Source: a bacterium (GTDB taxonomy: Bacteria; Auribacterota; JABMQX01). From it: a stretch of 64,000 nt of DNA. Under the pieces are notes generated by a model, which worked only from the letters and a program-made list of their open reading frames with translations, was not told the DNA's origin and made no database searches. This document shows positions 8,802-17,555 of this stretch, one piece after another. Each line of letters starts with the position of its first letter. The stretch's first letter is position 1. The DNA is taken from NCBI GenBank assembly GCA_030691545.1, contig JAUYEE010000143.1:23353-87352 (forward strand). The letters run 5' to 3'. The translations under genes were made by a program, and so were the position numbers.

Positions 8802-9818
8802 TTTGATCATCTCGTCAATCTTCATGAGGAAGAATCGGTATTCCTGGTTTTTGGGGCGGAGTTTCACGGCGGTGAGGGCGTCCTTCCGCGCTTTGTCAAG
8901 CTTCTCCAAACCAATGTAGGCTCTTGCGCGGTGGAGGTAGTTGGCGACGTCGCCGGGATCGAGGCGGATCGCTTCGGAGAAATCAATCTCCATTCGCGGG
9001 TAGTCCTTTATCTTCTCGTAGGCCAGCCCCCGCGTGACAAACGCGGGAACGAGGTACGGGGCGATCAGGAGAGTCCGCCCCGCGTCGTCAATTGCCTCTT
9101 TGGTTTTTCCCTGGGCGAGGTGAACCTCGGCTCGCCCCTCGAAGGCTTCGGGATTGTATGGATACAGCTCGAGGGCTTTTGAAAACGATTTCATCGCGGC
9201 ATCGAGTTTCTTGAGGCTCAACTGCGAGCGTCCGAGCGCCTCGAAGGCATGTGGGTTTTCAGCGTCGAGCTTTGTCACTTCAAGAAAATCCCGCTCGGCG
9301 CCGGCATAGTCGGCGATTTTCTGGCGACATTTTCCGCGGCCCATGTGAGCCTCGGCTGACGGCGAAGGCAATGAGAGGGCTTGCGTATAGTCGGCAACGG
9401 CGGAATGATACTTCTCTAACTTCTCATAGACCCCTGCCCGGCCGAGGTAGGCTTCCTGGCTCTTTGGGTCAACCTCTGTAGCTTTGTCGTAATCGGCGAG
9501 GGCATCCTTGAAAAGCCGCATCCGCGCCGCTAACGCCGCCCGCCGCACGTACGCCGGCGCATTGCGGTTGTCTTTGTCAATAGCGAGAGAGTAATCGCGC
9601 AGTGCGTCGGTGAAACGGCGCATACTTTCGAAGACGAGGCCACGCTGGACATAGGGCTCTGGGCTGCGAGGGTTGCTCGCGATGAGCTTGTCGGCTTCAC
9701 GAAGCCTGTCATCATCGGTGTTGTGGTATCGCGTAGCCCCATGCACGTCGGCTGGTAACCACGTTAGCGCGCAGAGCGCGAGCAGAAGACAAATCGCGAA
9801 GTGTCGTTTCGTTTTCAT
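8787..9818 (-). CDS. Exported tetratricopeptide repeat protein
   Basis: N-terminal signal peptide; multiple 34-aa TPR units (e.g. AYLGRAGVYEKLEKYHSAVADYTQAL). Confidence 0.9.
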   Translation of the reverse strand: MKTKRHFAICLLLALCALTWLPADVHGATRYHNTDDDRLREADKLIASNPRSPEPYVQRGLVFESMRRFTDALRDYSLAIDKDNRNAPAYVRRAALAARMRLFKDALADYDKATEVDPKSQEAYLGRAGVYEKLEKYHSAVADYTQALSLPSPSAEAHMGRGKCRQKIADYAGAERDFLEVTKLDAENPHAFEALGRSQLSLKKLDAAMKSFSKALELYPYNPEAFEGRAEVHLAQGKTKEAIDDAGRTLLIAPYLVPAFVTRGLAYEKIKDYPRMEIDFSEAIRLDPGDVANYLHRARAYIGLEKLDKARKDALTAVKLRPKNQEYRFFLMKIDEMIKAASR

Positions 9819-9884
9819 GAGCGATGCTCCATTGACTCACCCTCATGCGACAGGAACAAGATCGGCGCGCAACCCCAAAAGAGT

Positions 9885-10589
9885 TCAGACACGCGGTCTC
9901 TCAGGATGTTCCCCCAGAGTTGCTTTGAGTTCGTCCAAGATTTGCGCCGTTGCTGTGGCCCCAAATCGAGTGCAGCCGAGTTCCCGGACGCGAAGCGCTC
10001 GCCCCAACGAGCGGATGCCGCCCGCAGCTTTAATCTGAACCGTCGGAGGGCAATGCTTTCGCATCAGCATAATGTCCTCGTCCGTGGCGCCGGATGTACC
10101 GAAACCCGTTGACGTTTTCACGAAGGCGACGGCGAGGTCCGAGCAAATCTCGCACAGCTCAATCTTGTGAGGGTCCTGGAGATAGCAGTTCTCGAAGATG
10201 ACCTTCACAATGGCGCCGTGGTCCGAGGCGACTTCCTGCACGGCGGCGATGTCCGCTTTCACGTTGTCCCAGTCCTCGCTGAGCACTTTGCCGATGTTGA
10301 CCACCATGTCGAGTTCGACGGCTCCATTGCGGCAGGCATCGAGAGCTTCTTGCCGTTTCGTCTCCGTGGCGTGCCCGCCGTGGGGGAAGCCAATGACTGT
10401 GCCGACACGAACCTCGCTTCCCTTCAGCAACTCCCTCGCGCGCGAGACGAAACAGGGCTTCACACAGACGCTGGCGACCTTCAGCCGCCGCGCCAGAAGG
10501 CATCCTTCCTCCATCTGCGCGTCTGTCAATGTGGGATGAAGCAGCGAATGGTCAATCATCCCCGCAATGTCTTCATACCGTGCGTTCAC
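9885..10589 (-). CDS. deoC: Deoxyribose-phosphate aldolase
   Basis: MIDHSLLHPTLTD, VRVGTVIGFPHGGH, AFVKTSTGFG, VQIKAAGGIR. Confidence 0.95.
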   Translation of the reverse strand: MNARYEDIAGMIDHSLLHPTLTDAQMEEGCLLARRLKVASVCVKPCFVSRARELLKGSEVRVGTVIGFPHGGHATETKRQEALDACRNGAVELDMVVNIGKVLSEDWDNVKADIAAVQEVASDHGAIVKVIFENCYLQDPHKIELCEICSDLAVAFVKTSTGFGTSGATDEDIMLMRKHCPPTVQIKAAGGIRSLGRALRVRELGCTRFGATATAQILDELKATLGEHPERPRV

Positions 10590-10765
10590 TTTCTCTCACA
10601 CCTCCGGAACCGATTCTCGACGACCTCCTATGCGGCAATGTGCTTCAAGGCACAACAGAAGTCTCCATGACTTCAGAGGAAATGTCAAGGGAAGGCAGGG
10701 AAAAGACAGGGCTTGGACCGTTACTATGTGTGGTCGCGCTTCGTTGAGAACTACGGCCGAAACGA

Positions 10766-10792
10766 AAAGGGCCGAGAGAATCTCGGCCCTTT
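10766..10792 (-). terminator. Intrinsic terminator-like hairpin
   Basis: AAAGGGCCGAGA-GAA-TCTCGGCCCTTT perfect 12-bp stem just downstream of the minus-strand CDS ending at 10814; followed by TTCGTTT on that strand. Confidence 0.7.
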
Positions 10793-10813
10793 CAGAGCAA
10801 AGGAGAGAGGGGA

Positions 10814-11287
10814 CTAAATGTCTTCCCAGTGAGCGGGCACCCACTCGAGTTCGCGTCGGAGCACCCTCTGGCCGGGATGCCAAACCTCCTGGTAATGGCC
10901 GCGCTGAACGAGGACTTCTCGCCAGAACCCACCGCGGGGAGTAGCAACCCACACCCGGTCGTATGCCGGCGGAACCCAGAGGCGTTCTGTGTAGGCGGGG
11001 ACCCACTCTTCTCGAACGACCTCGACTTGTCGTCCCTCGACCCAGACGCGTCTCGGAGCCTGCACGTAGATAACCCTTCGAGGATGAGGAGCAGGCGCGT
11101 ACACCACGTGCTGCACAGGAGCGTGGTCGGAGACTACTTCGCTCAAAATCGCCAACGCAGCCAACCCAGCCATGATTTTTCCTGCGGTCGCCCACTCCTT
11201 ATCTCCCGCGTAGGAGCTTCGGAGAGGAACCGCGAGCATCGCTGCAACCGACAGCCAAATGATTGTTTTCTTCATCATGTTGACCAT
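10814..11287 (-). CDS. Small exported Tyr/Trp/Val-rich protein
   Basis: Signal peptide MKKTIIWLSVAAMLAVPLRSSYA; low-complexity repeated WVP/VWV. Confidence 0.65.
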   Translation of the reverse strand: MVNMMKKTIIWLSVAAMLAVPLRSSYAGDKEWATAGKIMAGLAALAILSEVVSDHAPVQHVVYAPAPHPRRVIYVQAPRRVWVEGRQVEVVREEWVPAYTERLWVPPAYDRVWVATPRGGFWREVLVQRGHYQEVWHPGQRVLRRELEWVPAHWEDI

Positions 11288-11550
11288 CTCCTTTCTGTTT
11301 GGGGTTCTTCTCTCCGTTCGCTACATCAAGATAGACGTATGCCCCTGCTCCATTATTCGACGGGGGAGAAGAAAAACGCTCGTGTGGCTCCAGCGAGGAT
11401 GGCGAGGGGAGCGGCGCCGCGGGGAAGATGGAGTGCGGACAACTACGGATGGTCTGGACACCGAGCAACAATAGGACGGGACAAAAGAAAGCAGGACGGC
11501 GAGATGCGGTTGGTGAACCGAGCGCGGGGATGAGAAGGAACAGGAGGATC

Positions 11551-12045
11551 TCAGCCGGTCGCCATGACGATGATGATGTACGCGGAGTCCTGCGTCTGGC
11601 CGATAATCACGATGCCCGGGGGGCCCTTTTTCCAGATGGAGTACACGGCGCCCGCCCGCTTCTTGCTCCCCTCGAAGACCGCGATGTCAAACTGCACGCG
11701 TTCTCCTTTCTCCCCGATGACGCTCTTGAGTTCGATGACCCCGGACAGACTTTCGGCGACGGAGAACTTCTGGGGCCGACCGCCGGTCAGGTTGAATTGG
11801 TGGCCACGGACGTAATTGGCCTGCCGAAAGCCGTGGGCAAGCAGACTTTTTTCGGCGAAGGCGAGCCGTTTGTCAATGCCGCTGCCGGTGCGAGAGGCGC
11901 GGACGATGGTGAGCTGGAACTGAGCGGATTCCGCCGCGGAGACCTGAAACGCTGCTGTGGCGACCACGAGGGCAAGGAAGATGCCGAGGGCCCACGGAAG
12001 GATGCGCGTCGCTCGACCTTTTCTGTATTTGGCGGTACGGAACAT
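11551..12045 (-). CDS. Hypothetical exported protein in sigma/anti-sigma operon
   Basis: Start overlaps anti-sigma stop (TGATG); hydrophobic N-terminus. Confidence 0.65.
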   Translation of the reverse strand: MFRTAKYRKGRATRILPWALGIFLALVVATAAFQVSAAESAQFQLTIVRASRTGSGIDKRLAFAEKSLLAHGFRQANYVRGHQFNLTGGRPQKFSVAESLSGVIELKSVIGEKGERVQFDIAVFEGSKKRAGAVYSIWKKGPPGIVIIGQTQDSAYIIIVMATG

Positions 12046-12545
12046 CAATTCTCCTCGGTGGCGTTCAATCCGGTGATCCAGACGACAGCGGATGGGTCCC
12101 CGTAGGCGACAACGACGCTGACGGCGACCTCCGGGCTGTAGCTGGCCACCGACTCCACCTGTGCCTGCCTTATTGCACCGGGCCTCGGTTCCGGGAGAAG
12201 AAACGATTTGATGAAAATGAATCCGACGAGAAAGACGATTGCCGCGGCGTAGGCGAATTTGGCGGCGGGCTTCCAGAGGAGTGTTGAAACGCTTTCCCAG
12301 AGGCTCGGCCGAGGCGCCGGGGTAGCGATTCCCTGGCGAACTTTTTCCCACAGCCCCGTCAGGTCATGGGACTTGGTTTCCTTGCGGATGGCTCCGGAGA
12401 CGAGTTTGCCGACGTTTTCGAGTCGCCGGACCGCTGCGGCGCATTGCGGGCAAGAATCAACATGCCCGGCGATCTGCTTCGCCTGTCTCTCGCTCAACTC
12501 GCCATCCGCGAATCGCTGAAGTTGTCGTTCTTCTGGACACATCAT
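12045..12545 (-). CDS. Zinc-finger (ZAS-like) anti-sigma factor
   Basis: N-terminal HVDSCPQC (HxxxCxxC) and one TM segment; next to ECF sigma gene. Confidence 0.85.
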   Translation of the reverse strand: MMCPEERQLQRFADGELSERQAKQIAGHVDSCPQCAAAVRRLENVGKLVSGAIRKETKSHDLTGLWEKVRQGIATPAPRPSLWESVSTLLWKPAAKFAYAAAIVFLVGFIFIKSFLLPEPRPGAIRQAQVESVASYSPEVAVSVVVAYGDPSAVVWITGLNATEEN

Positions 12546-12566
12546 CAGTTCATCCTCCTCGCTTTC

Positions 12567-13139
12567 TCAGGAAAGAATCGGCGAGAGGGTCTCCTGGAGT
12601 TTCTTTCTGCCGTAGTGAAGACGGGACATGACCGTGCCGAGCGAGCAGTTCATCGCCTCGGCAATCTCCTTGTAGGAGAGATTCTCCAATTCCCGCAGGA
12701 CTACGGCGGTTCTCTGGTCTTCGGGGAGCACTTCAATAGCCTTCAAGATCGCTCCGTGAATTTCTTTTCGTTCGAGAATCTCGCTGGGGTCGTACTTCTT
12801 GTCCTCCCCCATTCTGGCTTCCAGGGTCGGCTCCTCTAAGATTTTCTCGTCGAAATCCACCTGCGTCACCTTTTTCCTGCGCCGCTGAAAGTCAATCGAG
12901 AGGTTCGCGGTAATCCGGTACAGCCAGGTGTAGAAACTCGACGCTCCCCGGAAGTTATTCAGCTTTCTAAATATCTTGATGAAAACCTCCTGCGTGATGT
13001 CGAGTGCATCCTGCTGGTTGTGCGCGATACCGAAGGCAATTGCATAAACCTTCTGCTGGTACTTTTTGACCAACTCCTCGAAGGCCGATTCGTCGCCTTT
13101 CGCGGCGTTTTGAACAAGCTCGAAGTCTGAGATTTCCAT
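12567..13139 (-). CDS. ECF (RpoE-like) sigma factor
   Basis: DALDITQEVFIKIFRKLNNFRGASSFYTWLYRITANLSIDFQRRR; region 4 ENLSYKEIAEAMNCSLGTVMSRLHYGRKKL. Confidence 0.95.
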   Translation of the reverse strand: MEISDFELVQNAAKGDESAFEELVKKYQQKVYAIAFGIAHNQQDALDITQEVFIKIFRKLNNFRGASSFYTWLYRITANLSIDFQRRRKKVTQVDFDEKILEEPTLEARMGEDKKYDPSEILERKEIHGAILKAIEVLPEDQRTAVVLRELENLSYKEIAEAMNCSLGTVMSRLHYGRKKLQETLSPILS

Positions 13140-13371
13140 TCTCCCATCTTCTTGCCTTCCGGTCGTTAAAGTTAGACGGCCTTTTGCCACAAATATTCAA
13201 ACCTCCGCCCATGAGATGTAACCCTGCGGATGTTCGCAAAGGCGGTGGCCAAAGTCAGACTCCGGTTTTGCGCGTGGAGGAAGGAAGCCTGCACCGATGG
13301 AGAGAGATGGAAGAAGTGCAAGAGTTTTTGTCATCTTAGTGCTTCATTTCACAAATTCAGTGACGCATTGC

Positions 13372-13520
13372 GGATGAATCCACTGATCGAGAAGCCCGGC
13401 TGAAGCCGGCTCCGACACCATAACCCGGAAAGGCGCCACCACCCGCTGAAGCAGGTGGCTACCCAGAATGTGCCGGCTGAAGCCCGGCACAGAGGGCCAG
13501 CGCAGCCCGCCTGATTCATC
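13372..13520. repeat. Hairpin-rich intergenic repeat, family B (TGAA/TAAA-loop palindromes)
   Basis: GATGAATCCACTGATCGAGAAGCCCGGCTGAAGCCGGCTCC...CCGGCTGAAGCCCGG; related to 19929-20080 and 43509-43615. Confidence 0.7.
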
Positions 13521-14212
13521 AGCGGCACTCTTTGTGTGTTCGTCACCCTGTTTATGAATACCTGAACTTAGCCAAGATTCTTGTCCGGTCGCTGGCGGTC
13601 TTCGGGTGAATTTATGGCGAAGCTCCAGCGCCGTTCGCTTGCCCATAGTAACATGGACAGACCGGCTATCCAATAGGGTCAGGGCGAGATAGAGTGCAGC
13701 GAGGCATAATAAAAAAGCGCAAGGGGCGAAAATCTGGGCCTTTGTGGGCCTTTTTTGATGAAGAAAATCGGGTGTAATGTACTGGCGGAGAGGCAGATGA
13801 GATGATGTTGGCTTGATCAGGAAAAGGCCCAGTTGAGGGGTAACCGCAGCTTGCCCGGCCGGGGAGGTCGCCCTGGCCGTGGTTGGCGAGGAGGGTCTGG
13901 ACCTACTGGAAGGCCGCGTCTGGAGGCGCCGCCCATGGCGCGCTAACGGGCAGGCAGAGTTCGCTGAGAGAACGCGCCGAGGCAAAGCGGCTTGGCTTCC
14001 TTCGAGGGTTGCAGAAAAGGAGTGGCGGTACATGCGTCGTGAGTCCCTGTGAGAATGGCGATGCACTGCGTGCCCTTGAAGCCCGAAAGGGAGGATCGCC
14101 AAGTGTTGACAGGATTATAGAGGATAAATTGCCATTTGTCAAGACAGGAATCTGCCGCAGTGTATCCCCTCACTTACGGCGGCAGACGTGGCAAAAGAGA
14201 GACCAAGATTTG

Positions 14213-14262
14213 GACAGGATAACAGGATACACAGGATAATGCTGAAAATCCTGTTCATCCTG
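14213..14262. repeat. ACAGGAT/ATCCTGT direct-plus-inverted repeat, family C
   Basis: GGACAGGATAACAGGATACACAGGATAATGCTGAAAATCCTGTTCATCCTGTC. Confidence 0.75.
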
Positions 14263-15269
14263 TCTGGTGTTTCTCCGCGCTCTCTGCGTTCCTCGCGGTG
14301 AGTTCCTCGGTGACTGAGGCATTGCGTCGCAGTGAGCGTGGTGGGAGAGGACTACCGGATTGGCCAGCCGCCGTGGGCTTCGATGACTTGGTCAATTTCG
14401 GACATGAGACGGATGGTTTCGCCGAGGGCGGAGATGATATGCTGGTAGTGCGTGAGGTCGTCGTAGGTGAGGACGCGTCCCTTGCGGTCTTTGAGCCATT
14501 TCTGGCAGACCTGGTAGCCGCCGATGTGGAATTGCCAGATTTCCGGCGGGACGTTCTCGAAGTACTGGCCCTTCTTCCCTTCTTTCGGCCTGTCCTTGCT
14601 GATATAAACCCTTCCGGCTCCCGCAGGTAAAGGCTTGCCAGTCCCCGGTTCCGGCTCGCCGGGTGCCAGGTAGAAGACGTTCTCAACCACGTCGTCTCCC
14701 TTGACGGGGAACCTTGTCAAGAGAGCCCCGAAAGGCGATGGGCCTTTGCGCTCTGCCCGGTTCCAAGATGCTGCGGGGTAGTCGCTCTCCATGAGGTGGA
14801 GGGCAACGAGGTCGGCGCCCCTGCGACAGAGTTCGCGGAAAAGCTCCAAGTTGCCGGTCAGCGGCACACGAGGGAAATCCCTTTTCAAGAACTCTTCGTA
14901 TCGCTTCCGGTAGGTCGGGGAATGGAAGATGGCATAAATGTACTGGAAGATGTCTTCGGGGCCAAAGGTGCCAGAAGGCTGGCCTTCGGGTGCCGGGCTA
15001 CGAGCCTGCTCCTCGTTGTCGGACTGCGGCGGGCGGGACGCCCCCCATCCTGCCGCCGGGACGGCGGCGGTACACGCAGGATCTCCGGAGCCGGACCCGC
15101 GTGGCGACGCGGCCGTGCGCTCGGGGCCTGTGGAGCCGGACGGCCCCGGGCCGGGTGCACCCTGGGGGCCGGCGTTACTTTGGCAAGGGGGACTGGGGTC
15201 CGCGTCTGTGGTATGGCCTTGTTCTTGTACCGCCAGCGTCTCGCTGGCTGTCGTGGGGGCATCTTGCCC

Positions 15270-15830
15270 CCACACCCACACCCACTTCCAGTCCCGCAGT
15301 CGGGCTTTGCCTGGGTTTTCGGCAACGTATCCAAGAATCCTGTGAAACTCGGCTTCATCCCGGATCAGGTGGTCGAAGTATTCCCGTTGCCAAAAGGCCC
15401 CCTCGCGACGAAGGGCCGAATTGGCTTGCTTCGCCGTGTACGATTTCCACGCGTGGACGATGTCAGCGAGCGTGTGATTGACGAGGGGCTTGAATACCGC
15501 ATGAACATGGTTGGGCATGACACACCAGGCAAAGAGGCGATATCGCTGACCATCGAAGTGGCGCAGGGCCTGCGCAACGGTCGCGGCTATGTCCGGGTTT
15601 GAAAGATGGCAGGCTCCGGCACCGCTGTCCAAGGCGGATTCGATGCGCTCGCTGAAAAGCTCGGCAAGGCGTTTGCGCTCGTGGGGGGAAAGGTCGCGGC
15701 CTAACTTTTTTGCGGTGGCGAGGATGTCGTTGCGTTCGGATGTGTATGCGTCTAAGAGCGGGCGGGGCAAGGAATCGGCGAGGCGGAAGGTGACGAAATA
15801 GATGGCACCTTCGGCTTCCCAATGGGGGAG
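15270..15830 (-). CDS. IS200-like REP-associated tyrosine transposase (RAYT) core, translated inside the 878-aa ORF
   Basis: LPHWEAEGAIYFVTFRLADSLP; HUH motif WCVMPNHVHAVF; HAWKSYTAKQAN; FWQREYFDHLIRDEAEFHRILGYVAENPGKARLRDW. Confidence 0.9.
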
Positions 15831-15860
15831 ACGGCCGCGATCACGGATGATGACTTCGCC

Positions 15861-16100
15861 GAAGCGGGGGCGGGACGCCCCCGAGACAGCCGCCGAGACG
15901 GCAGCGGTACATCCGGACTCCGGGGCAGAGAAGCCCCCCGAAGCAGCGCCAGAGGGCGGGGCGGCGGTGCAGCCGGAGTCCGGGGCAGAGAGGCCCCCGG
16001 AGACAGCCCCGCCTTGCGGGGCGGCGGTACAGCCGGCGTCCGGGGGACGGGAGGCCCCGGAGACAGCGCCAGAGGGCGGAGAGGCGGTATATCCGGCGTC
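15861..16100 (-). repeat. 60-bp in-frame tandem repeat (20-aa unit) at the 5' side of the RAYT
   Basis: GYTASPPSGAVSGASRPPDA / GCTAAPQGGAVSGGLSAPDS / GCTAAPPSGAASGGFSAPES / GCTAAVSAAVSGASRP. Confidence 0.85.
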
Positions 16101-17039
16101 TGCTGGACTGCAGAATCCCAAGCCGGTGCCCTCTTGCGGGGTGGCGGCGCCCAGGGTTCCTGTGCCCTCCGTGATAAACTTCAGACCGAGGCGCCTCTCG
16201 ATGTCGGCGACAAACTTTGGGTTAAGGTTGGGCCGGCGCCCGTCCTTCCCTGGCGGCCAATGGCGAGCCGCTGCCGCGAACATTCTCTCTCGTTTCTTCT
16301 CCGCAACAGGGTATAGGTAAGCAGGGAAAACGAACCCGTTGTTCGAGGTTTTCGGCGACATACAGATCACTTCCACGATCGTGCGTGCGGCCTGGCAGTG
16401 TGCAAAGGTCTCGCCTTTGGTCATGCGCGAGGTAATCAGGGCGAGGTTCTCCGCGTTGCGCATGTGCTCCATGACGTCAGGGCGGGGCATGCAAATGAAC
16501 CCGCGGGTCTTGCCTGTGTAGTAGGTGAAGCGGACATCGAAGGGGCGGTAAAGGATCGGGACGATTTTGTCTTTGCCGGGACCAGTGGACCGGACGTCGG
16601 CCTGAGCGAGTTCGACTTTCCAGTCCCGGACGTCTTTGCCGAGCTCGTACTTGGCCCTTGCGTCTTCGGGTTCCAGACTTGCGAAATCGCTGACGGTCTT
16701 CCAGACATCTTCGCTGGTCCAATGAATTGTGAGGCTGTCGCGTGCTGTGACGATGCCGACTGAATTGATAGGGAAAATGTCGTTGACGGCCCAGCCGGTT
16801 TCATACTCTGACGCGAGATCGAGGTCCCTCGGCACAAAGAGGGACAAAGGGGACTGTGGCGTGAGATCAGCCCATCGTGTGGTGGCGATGTCGGTCTCGA
16901 GGAGTTGGGCGTACTTCTTGTCCCGCTTGCCCCAGAGTTCGGAATGGAAGACTTTTGCACTCATTGGAACGACCCGGACCTTTCGCACGATAAGGACGTA
17001 CGCGCGTCCCGCGTTTCACTCCTGCCGTAGCTCTGTATT

Positions 17040-17555
17040 ATAGCATGTACCGCTGGCGTCCCGCAGGCTGTATGTCCCGTGTACCGCCAGCGTCCCGCTG
17101 GCTGTCCCGGGGGCATCTTGCCCCCGGATTATACCCCTGAGCGTTGGGCAGCGCACCAGGGGCGCTTGTCATGTGAGGGCGAGACGCCCTCACGACAGCC
17201 GCCAAGATGGCGGCGGTACTATGGTGTGCCGCGGGCATCTTGCCCCCGGATTATACCCCCAAGCGTTGGGCAAGCGCACCAGGGGCGCTTGTCATGTGAG
17301 GGCGAGACGCCCACACGACAGCCGCCAAGATGGCAGCGGTACTCTGGTGTGCCGCGGGCATCCTGCCCCCGGATTATACCCCTGAGCGTTGGGCAGCGCA
17401 CCAGGGGCGCTTGTCATGTGAGGGCGAGACGCCCTCACGACAGCCGCCGAGACGGCAGCGGTACAATCGCCCCGGGGCCTGCTTCCTCACGAGGAGCCTC
17501 TCAGGCGCAGCCGCCAAGATGGCGGCGGTACAATCCTCGCCGAGATGGCGGCGTT
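17040..17555. repeat. REP-like hairpin array with about 3 tandem copies of a 122-123 bp unit, interrupting the second ISP gene
   Basis: Unit anchors GGGCATCTTGCCCCCGGATTATA at 17111 and 17233, GGGCATCCTGCCCCC at 17356; inner hairpins GAGGGCG-AGA-CGCCCTC, GCCGCCA-AGA-TGGCGGC, GCCAGCG-TCC-CGCTGGC. Confidence 0.9.

Larger units (their letters stand above)
14970..16148 (-). mobile_element. RAYT-bearing insertion (about 1179 bp = 393 codons) within the ISP specificity region
   Basis: Homology to the ISP family stops at GTGTLG and resumes at TFGPEDIF; insert contains the HUH transposase core and repeated REP-like units. Confidence 0.8.
14352..16988 (-). pseudogene. 3' (specificity) half of a second type ISP R-M gene, carrying an in-frame IS200-like/RAYT insertion
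   Basis: SAKVFHSELWGKRDKKY...LGLKFITEGTGTLG | insert | TFGPEDIFQYIYAIFHSPTYRKRYEEFLKRDFPRVPLT; 878-aa ORF, GTG start; the 5' half is a separate ORF at 17554-19548. Confidence 0.85.

Noticed and set aside
13344-14102. 252-aa minus-strand ORF
   Set aside because: Spans a hairpin repeat and low-similarity sequence; no coherent domain
17040-17555. Possible CRISPR array
   Set aside because: Period 122-123 bp with near-identical units and internal hairpins, no unique spacers, no cas genes; it is a REP-like tandem array
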